Shown: positions 54,369-63,240 of the stretch, in pieces
Position numbering within the stretch: the first letter of the stretch is position 1
How the letters are laid out: every line of letters begins with the position of its first letter
Source of the DNA: Paenibacillus sp. P25
GTDB lineage: Bacteria > Bacillota > Bacilli > Paenibacillales > NBRC-103111
DNA: 64,000 bases
NCBI GenBank assembly: GCA_024704175.1
Contig: CP085629.1
Coordinates: 682,001 to 746,000 of the forward strand
Direction of reading: 5' to 3'
The notes under the pieces: model-generated
What the model saw: only the letters and a program-made list of their open reading frames with translations
The model's database searches: none
Told to the model about the DNA's origin: nothing
Translations under genes and position numbers: made by a program

Positions 54369-56159
54369 TTATTTCGCTAATGCTTCCATTTGCTCGAGCA
54401 GCTCTTTAAACACGCTCATCGCCTCATTGATCGGTTCCGGCGTCGACATATCCACGCCCGCCTTCTTGAGGATGTTAATCGAGTAGTCGCCGCCTCCGCT
54501 CTTCAGGAAGCCGAGGTAGCGCTCGACCGCCGGCTGTCCTTCTTCGAGAATCTGCTTCGAGAAGCTCGTCGCCGCCGAGAAGCCGGTTGCGTATTTGTAC
54601 ACATAGAAGCTGTTGTAAAAATGCGGAATCCGCGCCCATTCCATCTCGATGTCCTTATCCACGACCATGTCGTCGCCGTAATACTTCAGGTTCAGGTCAT
54701 AGTACACCTCGCTAAGCGGCTGAGGCGTCAAGGATTCTCCTTGTTCGGCTTTTTCATGGATGATCTTCTCGAACTCGGCGAACATCGTTTGACGGAATAC
54801 GGTTGTACGGAACTGGTCCATGTAATAGGTGAGCAGGTACATTTTTTCCTTCGGATCGGTCGACTTCTTCAGCATATAGTCCATCAGCAGCGCTTCGTTC
54901 AGCGTGGACGCCACTTCCGCGAGGAAGATCGTGTACTGGGCATAACGGTAAGGCTGGTTGGCATCGGACAAATAGGAATGCAAAGCATGGCCCATCTCGT
55001 GCGTCAGCGTGAACATGCTGTTCAGGTTGTCCTTATGGTTCAGCAGTACGTAAGGATGCGTGCCGTAGGCTCCCCAGCTGTAAGCGCCGTTGCGTTTGCC
55101 TTCGTTCTCATAAATATCGATCCAGCCGCCTTCGAGACCGTCCTGGAGCGTCTTCAGATAATCCTCGCCGAGCGGCTTCAGGCTTTCGACGACCGTCCGC
55201 TTCGCTTCTTCGTACGGAATATCCATCTTGTACTCTTCCACGAGCGGCGCGAAGAGATCGTACATATGCAGCTCGTCGACCTTCATCAGCTTCTTGCGGA
55301 GCGCCATATAGCGGTGCATCAGCGGCAAGGCTGCATGAACGGCGTCAATCAGGTTCGTGTACACTTCCTTCTTGATGTTATCGCCGAACAGCGACATCTC
55401 CAGAACGGAAGGATACTTGCGGACCCTCGCATAAAAAATGTTCTTGTTCACGTTGGCGGCCAGGGTGGCGGCAATCGTATTTTTCTGCTTGGCGTACGTG
55501 GCGTACATGGCTTCAAAAGCCTGCTTGCGCACGTTCCGGTCGCGGCTTTCGAGGAACTGGATGTAGCGCCCGTGAGTGAGCTCGACCTCCTCGCCCTGCT
55601 CGTTCTTCACCTTCGGGAACTTGATGTCCGCATTATTGAGCATGCCGTAGATCGTGCTCGGCGCCTGCGACAGGTTGCCGACCTGGGCCATCAGCGCCTC
55701 TTCCGCTTTGCTGAGGACGTGCTGCTTCTGGCGGATCATTTCTTCCAGCGTGCGCTTGTAGAAGGCAAGCTCCGGATCGTTCACCAGCTTCTGCAGCTCT
55801 TCGCCGGGCAGGCTCAAAATTTCCGGAGAAATGAACGACATCGCTTCGCTGACCTCGACGCTCAGCTTCTTGGATTTATCGGATAAGGCCTGGTATGTAG
55901 GGTCCGCCATGTCTTCGTGATTTTTCATATTGGCATAGACGTAGAGCCGTTCGGTATGTAAGGAGAGCTTATCCTCCAGCTCGAAGCATTCCTTGATTGC
56001 CGCCGCATTGTTCAGCTTGCCTTGAAAGCGGGCGATTTCCTTCAGCTCCTGCTTCACGGTTTGATACTCTTGGTCCCAAGCTTGCTGACTCTCAAACAGA
56101 TCTTCCAGCTTCCAGCGGTGTTCGGCCGGAACGTCGTTACGTTTCAATACTTGGTTCAT
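54369..56159 (-). CDS. pepF: Oligoendopeptidase F
   Basis: 596 residues from ATG 56159 (MNQVLKRNDVPAEHRWKLED), eight bases after AAGGAGG; an in-frame extension to 56285 resembles a signal peptide but has no ribosome site. The M3B zinc site HEMGH is at 387-391, with the third ligand Glu in FLAEVASTLNEALL. PepF degrades oligopeptides of about 7-17 residues in the cytoplasm, recycling peptides and possibly signalling peptides. Intact over its whole length. Confidence 0.95.
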   Translation of the reverse strand: MNQVLKRNDVPAEHRWKLEDLFESQQAWDQEYQTVKQELKEIARFQGKLNNAAAIKECFELEDKLSLHTERLYVYANMKNHEDMADPTYQALSDKSKKLSVEVSEAMSFISPEILSLPGEELQKLVNDPELAFYKRTLEEMIRQKQHVLSKAEEALMAQVGNLSQAPSTIYGMLNNADIKFPKVKNEQGEEVELTHGRYIQFLESRDRNVRKQAFEAMYATYAKQKNTIAATLAANVNKNIFYARVRKYPSVLEMSLFGDNIKKEVYTNLIDAVHAALPLMHRYMALRKKLMKVDELHMYDLFAPLVEEYKMDIPYEEAKRTVVESLKPLGEDYLKTLQDGLEGGWIDIYENEGKRNGAYSWGAYGTHPYVLLNHKDNLNSMFTLTHEMGHALHSYLSDANQPYRYAQYTIFLAEVASTLNEALLMDYMLKKSTDPKEKMYLLTYYMDQFRTTVFRQTMFAEFEKIIHEKAEQGESLTPQPLSEVYYDLNLKYYGDDMVVDKDIEMEWARIPHFYNSFYVYKYATGFSAATSFSKQILEEGQPAVERYLGFLKSGGGDYSINILKKAGVDMSTPEPINEAMSVFKELLEQMEALAK

Positions 56160-56391
56160 GGGAGCCCTCCTTGTTAATGGGGATGGTTTCGTCATGCCGT
56201 CCGCCTGTACTGCGGTAGCGGTCAAAGGGCCGGTCAGCAGCACGCCGGACAGCAAAGCAAGGGAATCAAACGCATTGCCGCTCACGCTCCATGGCAGAAT
56301 TCAGTCGGTCTGGAAAGCAATACATATTATGACCGGAGCGCGGCTTAAATATTAGTATATGAAATTCATGGAAGGAAGTCTATTGGAAGAG

Positions 56392-56574
56392 CTACTGCGG
56401 ATTGTGCAAAAAGCTGTAAAGCATAAGCACGAACGAGAACGAAATCATCACCAGCGCCAAGATCGCGAGCGGCCGTTTCACTCCCGGGGGCAGCGAGTCC
56501 CTTTTCATGATCAGAATCAAGGACAGCGAGAACGAAAGGATGATAAATGTGACGATGGAAGCGGCATTGCTCAA
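56392..56574 (-). CDS. 60-residue two-helix membrane protein
   Basis: TTG 56574 follows AGGAGGTG by eight bases. Two hydrophobic helices (SIVTFIILSFSLSLILIM and LAILALVMISFSFVLMLY) flank a basic loop (KRDSLPPGVKRP). No family recognised. The longer upstream open frame lacks a ribosome site. Divergent from the TPP enzyme gene that starts at 56701. Confidence 0.6.
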   Translation of the reverse strand: MSNAASIVTFIILSFSLSLILIMKRDSLPPGVKRPLAILALVMISFSFVLMLYSFLHNPQ

Positions 56575-56700
56575 TGTGCGGTTCACCTCCTGATCTTCCA
56601 GTTTCGACGTGAAGCGGGTAAAATCCTGTCTTACGGTGGAAAATGGAATCCCCTGCCGGAAAAGGGCACAATAGAGCCGAAACGGAAGGAGGAGCAAGCT

Positions 56701-58377
56701 ATGACATTGACTATATCGCCAAAGCCCAAAGCCCCGGCTCCGTCCGGAGCACAGACGAAGCTGAACGCCGCGCAGTTTGTACTTCAGCGACTGAAGACAT
56801 GGCAGGTGGAACGCATCTACGGCGTCATTGGCGATGCTATTTTACCATTACTCGATGAATTAGGAAAACAGACCGGCATCCGCTATATTCCCTGCAGGCA
56901 TGAAGGCGCGGCGGCGCTGATGGCGTCGGCGGAAGCAAAGCTGACGGGCAAGCCCGGAGTTTGTATGGCGACCAGCGGGCCGGGCGCGGCGAATCTGATG
57001 AACGGCTTGGCCGAAGCCCAGACGGACCGGGCGCCCGTGCTGGCGATTACGGGACAGGTTGATGCGAAGGAGATAGGTACGAAGACGAAGCAGTATATCG
57101 ATCAGCAGAAGCTGTTCGCCGCCGTTTCCGCCCGGTCGGAGCCGCTGGCCCACGCGGATGCTCTTCCTGAGCTGATGCAGCAGGCACTCCTTCAATCGGT
57201 TACGGATGGCGCCGTGGCGCAGCTGTCGGTCCCGAAGGATCTGTGGGCCGCTCCGGTGAATGGGGAGGTAAGCCGCTATCCGATGCATCTGCACGAGCCG
57301 TTGGCGGTGCCTGATAGTGAGATCGACCAGCTGGCCGGCCTGCTGGCCGGGGCGCAGAAGCCCGTGCTGCTGCTCGGCCGCGGCGTGAAAGCCGCCAAGG
57401 AAGCGGCGCTGCAGCTTGCCGAAGCGTTATCCGCCGCCGCGATCACGACCCTGCCGGCCCGGCCGCTGTTCCCGAACGATCACGAGCTGTATGCCGGCGG
57501 GCTAGGGATGGCGGGAAGTGAAGCGTCGGTCCGATTGCTTGCCGAGAGCGATCGGATCGTGATTCTCGGAGCCACCTGGTGGCCCGATGAATATGTGCCG
57601 ACCGGGGCCAAGATCGTACAGGTGGACCTGAATCGAGCGGCGATGGGTGCAGGACATCCGCTGGAGCGGGGCGTAACCGGTGACCTAATGCAGATCCTGC
57701 CGAAGCTGGCCGCCGATCCGCGTCTTATGGGCATGGATCGAAGTGCCTGGAAGGCGCGGATCCGGGAGGTCGCAGGGGAGTGGAAGCGGCAGATCGAAGC
57801 GGAGGCAAGGCAGGAAGGAACCCCTGTGCCGCCACAGGCCGTCATTCGCATTCTCTCGGAGAAGGCCTCGGACAATGCGGTGCTGGCGGTTGACACAGGG
57901 GACCATACGCTTTGGTTTAACCGGATTTTCCAGGCGAAGCCGCAGCAGGACATCCTGATTTCGGGACGCTGGCGCACGCTAGGCTGGGCGCTCCCGGCAG
58001 CAATTGCGGCACAGCTTGCGAGTCCGGACCGTCAGGTGATCGCCGTTGCGGGAGACGGCGGTGCGGTGCAGACGCTGATGGAGTTTCAGACGGCTGTTGA
58101 GCTCGGGCTCCCCGTGGTGCTGATCGTGATGAACAACGGTCGCTACGCGATGGAAGCAAACCGGATGAAGCAGGCGGGAATGACCTTGACGGGCAGCGCC
58201 ATCCGGAATCCCGATTTCGCTATGCTGGCTCAGGCCTGCGGCGGGATCGGGATGAAGGCGGCCACGGCTGGGGAATTCGAGCAGTGCCTCAGCAGGGCGC
58301 TGGGCGATCGAAAACCTGCGCTTATTGAGGTTGCGACGGCACCTGTTCCGGTGCCGGATCCGAAGCGGGGAAACTGA
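56701..58377 (+). CDS. Thiamine-pyrophosphate-dependent pyruvate oxidase/acetolactate synthase-like enzyme
   Basis: 558 residues from ATG 56701 behind AAGGAGG; intact. The three domains of the family are visible: PYR domain with the activating Glu68 (CRHEGAAALMASAEAKLTGK) and CMATSGPGAANLMNGLAEAQ, a central domain with VLLLGRGVKAAKEA, and a PP domain with WRTLGWALPAAIAAQL and AGDGGAVQTLMEFQTA followed by VMNNGRYAM, the GDG...NN cofactor motif. Bacillus YdaP-type pyruvate oxidases are closest in design; a PoxB-like pyruvate to acetate role is inferred, and the FAD requirement cannot be judged. Confidence 0.87.
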   Translation: MTLTISPKPKAPAPSGAQTKLNAAQFVLQRLKTWQVERIYGVIGDAILPLLDELGKQTGIRYIPCRHEGAAALMASAEAKLTGKPGVCMATSGPGAANLMNGLAEAQTDRAPVLAITGQVDAKEIGTKTKQYIDQQKLFAAVSARSEPLAHADALPELMQQALLQSVTDGAVAQLSVPKDLWAAPVNGEVSRYPMHLHEPLAVPDSEIDQLAGLLAGAQKPVLLLGRGVKAAKEAALQLAEALSAAAITTLPARPLFPNDHELYAGGLGMAGSEASVRLLAESDRIVILGATWWPDEYVPTGAKIVQVDLNRAAMGAGHPLERGVTGDLMQILPKLAADPRLMGMDRSAWKARIREVAGEWKRQIEAEARQEGTPVPPQAVIRILSEKASDNAVLAVDTGDHTLWFNRIFQAKPQQDILISGRWRTLGWALPAAIAAQLASPDRQVIAVAGDGGAVQTLMEFQTAVELGLPVVLIVMNNGRYAMEANRMKQAGMTLTGSAIRNPDFAMLAQACGGIGMKAATAGEFEQCLSRALGDRKPALIEVATAPVPVPDPKRGN

Positions 58378-58399
58378 CGGGTTGGCAGCAGCAGAAAAG

Positions 58400-58428
58400 A
58401 AAAACCGGCGGAACCCCCGCCGGTTTTT
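58400..58428. terminator. Bidirectional terminator
   Basis: AAAAACCGGCGG (58400-58411) pairs perfectly with CCGCCGGTTTTT (58417-58428) between the converging TPP enzyme and TerC genes. Confidence 0.9.
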
Positions 58429-58446
58429 CGATATTCTCGAGTCTTG

Positions 58447-59244
58447 TCAGCCCTCAAGCTTGATCAGAACGAGCCGGCCCTTTTCATCCCGGCTTACTTT
58501 AAAGCTGTCGTCCGGCTGAATATTCGCTTCCTCAACGAGTTCCTCCGGAATGGTGAGCTGTCCGCGCTCGTTAACAGAGACGAAGAAGCCGAACATCTTC
58601 TTCCAGAGGCCTGCCGCAAGAACCCCCAAGACGACTACGGTTACCAGCGCCCATTTCATGACCGGGTTCTCCGCAAACCAATCCTTAACGAGCAGATCGC
58701 CGGTCAGCATTTTCCCCGCCGTATAAGCGAGCACTGCGGCTCCAACATACATGATCCACGGATAGCGCTCCACCCACTTGATGAACAGCGTGCTGCCCCA
58801 AACCACGATTGGAACACTGATCAAGAGCCCCGTCAGCACGAGGGCGAAGTCGCCGTGGGAAGCCCCGGCCACCGCCATGACGTTGTCGAAGCCCATCACC
58901 GCATCGGCTACGATAATCGTTTGGATGGCGGGCCAGAGCCGGTTTTCCGACTTAATCTCATGCTCCTTTTTGTCCACCAGCGACTTGTAGGCGATCCAGA
59001 CCAGCACGAGCCCTCCGATGAGCAGAAGGGCCGGAAGCTTAAGCGACCATACGACTGCAAGCGTTGCGAGCGCGCGGATGGCGACAGCGCCGACCGTCCC
59101 CCACAGCACCGCCTTCTTCTGCTGCTCCTTCGGCAGATTGCGGGCGGCCAGACCGATGACAATGGCATTGTCTCCGGCCAGGACCAAATCAATGACGATG
59201 ATGCTGAGTAAAGCGGTAAAAAATTCGGGAGAAAACCAATCCAT
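58447..59244 (-). CDS. TerC-family metal exporter with C-terminal AbrB-like domain
   Basis: 265 residues, intact. Seven hydrophobic helices with the two TerC acidic motifs, LAGDNAIVIG (Asp25) and MGFDNVMAVAG (Asp120), thought to line the metal path. Residues about 221-262 add a SpoVT/AbrB swapped-hairpin signature (VSVNERGQLTIPEELVEEAN ... DDSFKVSRDEKGR) that usual YjbE/YkoY proteins of about 218 residues lack. A yybP-ykoY Mn2+ riboswitch lies in the leader, so the protein is probably a manganese exporter. Whether the cytosolic tail binds DNA, protein or only stabilises a dimer is open. Confidence 0.9.
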   Translation of the reverse strand: MDWFSPEFFTALLSIIVIDLVLAGDNAIVIGLAARNLPKEQQKKAVLWGTVGAVAIRALATLAVVWSLKLPALLLIGGLVLVWIAYKSLVDKKEHEIKSENRLWPAIQTIIVADAVMGFDNVMAVAGASHGDFALVLTGLLISVPIVVWGSTLFIKWVERYPWIMYVGAAVLAYTAGKMLTGDLLVKDWFAENPVMKWALVTVVVLGVLAAGLWKKMFGFFVSVNERGQLTIPEELVEEANIQPDDSFKVSRDEKGRLVLIKLEG

Positions 59245-59280
59245 AGTCCGTCACTCCTCTTCAGGTTGATTTGCTTACAC

Positions 59281-59354
59281 AAAAATGACCTCTACCGCTC
59301 GGGTAAAGGTCTTTGCGAAGCAAAAAAGACCTTTACCGTAATAGGCAAAGGTCT
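59281..59354 (-). terminator. Expression platform of the Mn riboswitch
   Basis: On the minus strand GACCTTTGCC (aptamer 3' side) can pair with GGTAAAGGTC, followed by TTTTTT (59323-59354). A second hairpin GACCTTTACC/GGTAGAGGTC then TTTTT follows (59283-59312). The alternating complementary segments fit an antiterminator/terminator switch. Confidence 0.75.
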
Positions 59355-59443
59355 TGCTAACAACGATTTCGTTGCCAATAAAGCCGGGGCCTTGCACGAA
59401 GTGCCCGAATTGACGACTTTACTGTAACAGCTACTCCCCTTTG
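59344..59443 (-). ncRNA. yybP-ykoY manganese riboswitch
   Basis: Minus-strand conserved elements in order: GGGGAGTAGC (L1 side), AAAGTCGTCAATTCG, CCGGCTTTATTGGCAACGA and GCAAGACCTTTGCC, which closes P1. These are the invariant parts of yybP-ykoY, which binds Mn2+ and turns on exporter genes. It leads directly into the TerC gene about 100 bp downstream. Confidence 0.93.
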
Positions 59444-59530
59444 GAGGACATCCTTATGTAATTACCCTCATTATAGAGGGGGACAAGCCGGAAGTCAAGC
59501 CTTGGTTATGCACTGATTGGGAGAACCAGG

Positions 59531-59764
59531 CTATACTTGACGGAAAGCCTCCATCATGCTCTCGTACTCTTCCTCCGTGCCTTCAAAATCGGACTTCTTG
59601 AACCGCTCTTCGACCCAGTGCATCATTTCCGGACGGCTCAGGAAGGTATGGCAGTCCTCACCCCACTGATCCGAAATTTCGCGCAAAATCAGCCGCTTGC
59701 CGTTCACCTCGACTGTCAGCATGTTCCACTTGTCTTTCTTGTATATGATATGTTTTTTGATCAT
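59531..59764 (-). CDS. Conserved-looking 77-residue hypothetical protein
   Basis: ATG 59764, eight bases after GGAGC. A soluble charged protein (MIKKHIIYKKDKWNMLTVEV then LILREISDQWGEDCHTFLSR) with an acidic C-terminus. No family name known to me. Single gene, about 100 bp from the next gene on the same strand. Confidence 0.6.
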   Translation of the reverse strand: MIKKHIIYKKDKWNMLTVEVNGKRLILREISDQWGEDCHTFLSRPEMMHWVEERFKKSDFEGTEEEYESMMEAFRQV

Positions 59765-59862
59765 GGCCGTTGCTCCGTTTCATAGGATGGTCTATGCGCG
59801 CAATGATACCGCAACCCGTCGGTAAAATCAAGCGAACGGCGTTTAGATATAATACAGCCCGT

Positions 59863-60957
59863 TCAAGTAAGGCGCGGAAGGACTGAATGGCGTGCTTCCT
59901 GCGGATAATTGGCGGAAGGGTCGAACCAGTAAGCGGCAAGCTCGGCGGAAGTGAGCTGCAGCGAGTCGCCGTCCGGTTGCTCAAGTCGGTAAGCGGCGTC
60001 CGCGGCGGTAAACTTAAGTCCGGTCGGATGGGAACCGTACGGCTGTGCCTGCTGGTATAAACGATCCGCATTGACAATATATACCGTTCCCGCGTTGGCG
60101 GCCGATTCCGAAGCCAGTCCGGCTTCTTGAAACAGCCGGGCCGTTTCGCCCTCGTGCCATTCCACTGTCAGTCCAAGGGAAGAAAGCTCATAGCGTTCCA
60201 GCGCGTCCGCGAGCAGCGCCGCCATCGCGGCGGGTGAGCCGGCCCACTCGATGACGACCGGGTCGCTCTTGGCTTTGGCAGCGCCGGGAACGGCGAGAAC
60301 GGCATAAGCTTCGGCCCGGCCAGCCCCGTCCAAGGCGACCAGGACCCGGTGCTCGAGCTTCAGGCAGCTGGCGTACGCTGCAGCGTCCAGCCATTCGCCG
60401 AGGTCAGCCACGCTCCGTTCGAAGGCGACCACACGGGACGAGACAAGCGACTGCAGTGCAAAAATATCGCTCCGCTCAAAGGGCCGAACGCTATAACCGG
60501 AACCGGCGGCATGAGGCACGCGGAGCCGCCCAATGTCTTCGTGCCGCAGCGTAAAGCGGGTCACCCGGCCGAACGGATTACAGTGCGCACGCGTGTAGAG
60601 GGACCGGTCCCCCGAGACGAAGATCAGCGAGGCGCCGGAGGCATCGGCATGTGCCTTGCAAAGCTCAAGCGACCGGCTGGCCAGTCCTTGTCCGCGGAAA
60701 TCCGGATGGGTACAGACCGATCCGATGGAGAAGACGTTCAAACGGGCATTCCCGATGCGAAGAACGGAAGGCACCAGACCCATAAAAGCCGCAAGGCGTC
60801 CGTCTTCCGCAAAGGCCCCGAAGGAATGGCTCATGGCCGTTTGGAATATCGGGGGAAAGGCATCCCCCATGGAAGTTTGCTCGTCGTCGCGAAATATAAG
60901 ATCGGCGAGAGCGGCGGCGACCGCCAGCTCGGTTTCTTTCATAGCTCGAAGTTGCAT
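59863..60957 (-). CDS. GNAT-family acetyltransferase, two-domain Eis-like
   Basis: 364 residues, intact, ATG 60957 behind AGGAGGCTG. The N-terminal GNAT domain has IGSVCTHPDFRGQGLASRSL (about 82-101), the acetyl-CoA motif, then SGDRSLYTRAHCNPFG. A second GNAT-like half and a sterol-carrier-like end (GLKFTAADAAYRLEQPDGDS, LTSAELAAYWF) resemble the Eis plan used by aminoglycoside and other amine acetyltransferases. Substrate unknown. Confidence 0.8.
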   Translation of the reverse strand: MQLRAMKETELAVAAALADLIFRDDEQTSMGDAFPPIFQTAMSHSFGAFAEDGRLAAFMGLVPSVLRIGNARLNVFSIGSVCTHPDFRGQGLASRSLELCKAHADASGASLIFVSGDRSLYTRAHCNPFGRVTRFTLRHEDIGRLRVPHAAGSGYSVRPFERSDIFALQSLVSSRVVAFERSVADLGEWLDAAAYASCLKLEHRVLVALDGAGRAEAYAVLAVPGAAKAKSDPVVIEWAGSPAAMAALLADALERYELSSLGLTVEWHEGETARLFQEAGLASESAANAGTVYIVNADRLYQQAQPYGSHPTGLKFTAADAAYRLEQPDGDSLQLTSAELAAYWFDPSANYPQEARHSVLPRLT

Positions 60958-61169
60958 CAGTCACAGCCTCCTCATGGTTGATTCTGAGCCGATGGTACCA
61001 TAATCAACCAGGAAAACAAACCGAAATTTTTACTAAATGAAAAAAATTCCAAAAAAAGCATTGAGATCGTGAAAATACCGTGATACAATCCTCGGTAAGC
61101 TTCAGCATCGGCCGGAGGGCGGGTGGAGGCTTGGATAAATCTTGAGCTGAGATGAGGAGAGATGAGAAG

Positions 61170-61890
61170 ATGAACAGTAATCTTCCCGGTTATGAACAAA
61201 TCGGTGTGGCCATGACGTGCCGTTCGTACGCGGAGTATGAACGGATGTTTGCATTGGAGCGGCACCCACTGGCTGGAGGTCCGGTACTGGATGTGGCGGC
61301 GGGGGCGTCTTCCTTCACGGCAGAGGCGAACAAGCGGGGGATTCGCGCCTATGCGGCCGACCCATTGTACGGGATGACCGCTGAGGATATGAACAATCAC
61401 GGCCGGCGGGAGATCGAGACATCCACTGCCAAACTGGCCGGGATTCGTCATGTTTACGATTGGAGCTTTTACGGAAGCCTGGAGCAGCATCAGGCCCGGC
61501 GGGAAGCGGCCCTGGACGCTTTTATCGCGGACTTTCGTACCGATATGGGCGAGGGAAGGTACCGTGCCGGAAGGTCGCCGGAGCTCGCCTTTTGACAGCG
61601 GCCTGTTCTCGGATGTGCTGTGTTCACACTTCTTGTTCCTATATCATGAGCAGTTTGATTATGACTTTCACCGGCGTGCCGTAAGCGAGCCGCTGCGGGT
61701 CTGCCGAGCCGGAGGACGGGTAAGGATCTATCCGGTATTTACCCTGCGCTGGGAGCCCTATCCGCAGCTGGAGCAGCTGCTGGAGGACTTGAACAGTCAC
61801 GGATATGAGACCCGGTTTGAAACGTCCGAACTGCCGTTTATTCCGGGTTCTACGGAGTTTTTGAGCATCCGGAAAACAGCCGATGTATAA
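61170..61890 (+). CDS. SAM-dependent methyltransferase-like protein (frame broken once)
   Basis: ATG 61170 (MNSNLPGYEQIGVAMTCRSY) behind AGGAGAG. Motif I is VLDVAAGASSFTAEANKRGI; later LFSDVLCSHFLFLY and SEPLRVCRAGGRVRIYPVF follow in another frame, joined by one missing base near 61575. About 240 residues. The weak motif I (AGAS for GxGxG) and family layout resemble small class I methyltransferases of unknown substrate common in Bacillales. Convergent with nothing; the cold-shock gene follows 86 bp later. Confidence 0.75.
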
Positions 61891-61901
61891 AATCCGGCTT
61901 G

Positions 61902-61930
61902 TTGATTTATCCTTATAGTGGTGATATAAT
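61902..61930 (+). promoter_or_regulatory. Sigma-A promoter of the cold-shock gene
   Basis: TTGATT (61902-61907) and TATAAT (61925-61930) are exactly 17 bp apart, 47 bp before the start codon. Confidence 0.75.
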
Positions 61931-61976
61931 TGCTACATTCGCCCAAGATGGCGATACATCTAGGAGGTTGTTTTAA

Positions 61977-62174
61977 TTGAAAGGTACAGTAAAATGGTTT
62001 AACGCAGAAAAAGGCTACGGATTTCTTCAAGTAGAAGGCGGCGACGACGTATTCGTACACTTCTCCGCAATCCAAGGCGACGGCTTCAAAACTTTGGAAG
62101 AAGGCCAAGCGGTTGAGTTTGACATCGTTGAAGGCAACCGTGGTCCGCAAGCGGCTAACGTCATTAAGTTATAA
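61977..62174 (+). CDS. Cold-shock protein (CspA/CspB family)
   Basis: 65 residues, intact, starting at TTG 61977 behind a perfect AGGAGG. Both RNA-binding motifs are present: [10 protein letters not shown] (RNP1) and [11 protein letters not shown] (RNP2), with KWFN near the start. It is a single-stranded nucleic acid chaperone that binds mRNA and counteracts structure in the cold. Strong promoter and terminator make it a highly expressed single gene. Confidence 0.96.
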   Translation: MKGTVKWFNAEKGYGFLQVEGGDDVFVHFSAIQGDGFKTLEEGQAVEFDIVEGNRGPQAANVIKL

Positions 62175-62260
62175 GATCTAAACTGACTACGATGCCCGGC
62201 CATCGGGATTTCATCGATTAAGGGTTTTCTTATACATTAGTGTCCTAGCAAGCACAAAGA

Positions 62261-62299
62261 AGCGGTTCCTGAAACAGTTGTTTCCGGATCCGCTTTTTT
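62261..62299 (+). terminator. Terminator of the cold-shock gene
   Basis: AGCGG at 62261 pairs with CCGCT at 62290-62294, with GAAAC/GTTTC inside, followed by TTTTTT. Confidence 0.78.
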
Positions 62300-62322
62300 G
62301 TGCTTTTTCCTGTGTATAGACA

Positions 62323-62369
62323 AAGGGATGCAGCCGCGCAGCAGACGTTAGTAGCGGTGGCATCCCTTT
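62323..62369. terminator. Terminator near the nitroreductase 3' end
   Basis: AAAGGGATGC (62323-62332) pairs perfectly with GCATCCCTTT (62360-62369); T/A tracts lie on both sides, so it can stop both converging transcripts. Confidence 0.78.
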
Positions 62370-62446
62370 TGCATGCTAATCGGAAAAAACGATGGGTCCC
62401 TTCATGTCAAGGAAGGCAGGGCCGTTGATCTCTGCCGCATCACCGG

Positions 62447-63113
62447 CTATTCCACGATCGTCAGAATCTCATCGATATCCTTGCGGGGCAGACCGGGCCG
62501 GTCGCTCCGCCGGGTAACCCAGGGCGATGACCATGTTGATCTGGCACTCGGGCCGGATGTTCAGATATTGCCGCAGCCCATCCTGCGCCAGCAGAACAGG
62601 ACCGGTCATCGGACAGGTGGCGAGTCCGCGGGCATGTGCGGCAAGCATCAGGTTCTGTGCGGCCAGGCAGCTGCTCTTGATGCCTTCTTCGGCCCATACG
62701 GCGTCGTCCACCAGATTGACGGGATCGAAGATTCGCTCGCGGAACTTGGAATTGTAAGGCGTCGCCAGACAAACGATAAGCACCGGCGCGTCGGAGAAGG
62801 CCGTTGCGTAAGGACCGAACGACTTGGTGAGCAGACGGGCTTCCTTGGATAAGCCGCGCTGTTCGGCTTCAGCCGCCCGAGTGTGGAGGGCTTCCCAAGT
62901 GAGTGCTTCGATCTCTTTGATCTTCTCCCGGTTCATCACGGCGATGAACTCCCAGGTCTGCGAATTCGTATCGCTCGGAGCGTAGCGCGCGCAGTCGATG
63001 ATTTCACGGATATCTTGAACGGACACGGGTCGCTCGGTATATTTGCGGATGCTGCGGCGGTCCAGCAGAATGGTTTTGAAGTCTTCATAGGCAAGGGTCA
63101 ACGGTTGCGTCAT
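62447..63113 (-). CDS. Nitroreductase family flavoprotein (frame broken near the end)
   Basis: ATG 63113 behind CTGGAGGATG. FMN-binding ILLDRRSIRKYTERPVS (about 15-31), ARYAPSDTNSQTWEFIAVM and the late VIALGYPAERP are the nitroreductase fold. One indel after PAER hides RPGLPRKDIDEILTIVE, ending at 62447; total about 221 residues. It reduces nitro compounds or quinones with NAD(P)H. TTAGTACTTGGTACTAA in its promoter suggests a repressor of the HxlR or MarR type; in Bacillus YodB controls such a gene (yodC) together with azoR1. Confidence 0.88.
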
Positions 63114-63148
63114 ACAATATTCATCCTCCAGGACTGTCAGGCTTCCAA

Positions 63149-63172
63149 GTATAAGTTAGTACTTGGTACTAA
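63149..63172 (-). promoter_or_regulatory. Nitroreductase operator palindrome
   Basis: TTAGTACTTGGTACTAA (63156-63172) is a perfect 7+3+7 palindrome. A minus-strand TATACT -10-like hexamer (63149-63154) follows it, so the palindrome lies in the promoter spacer. Confidence 0.6.
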
Positions 63173-63208
63173 GTTCATCCCTACATTATAGCGGGGAATC
63201 GGGAGAAT

Positions 63209-63230
63209 AACAACCGGGGAAAAGCCCCGG
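63209..63230 (-). terminator. Short G+C-rich hairpin after the efflux adaptor gene
   Basis: CCGGGG (63214-63219) and CCCCGG (63225-63230) form a stem; on the minus strand it is followed by TTGTT. It lies 11 bp after the adaptor gene stop. Confidence 0.55.
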
Positions 63231-63240
63231 CATCCTCCGA

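Noticed and set aside
54390..55886. 498-residue open frame opposite pepF
   Set aside because: It is the exact antisense shadow of the intact, motif-complete pepF gene; its Arg/Leu/His-rich composition is typical of such shadows, and there is no ribosome site.
56160..56285. Signal-peptide-like N-terminal extension of PepF
   Set aside because: It has no ribosome site, while ATG 56159 has AAGGAGG. PepF enzymes are cytoplasmic and begin as in the shorter form.
56359..56700. Upstream extension of the TPP enzyme frame
   Set aside because: It overlaps the divergent small membrane gene and lacks a ribosome site; ATG 56701 behind AAGGAGG matches the family start.
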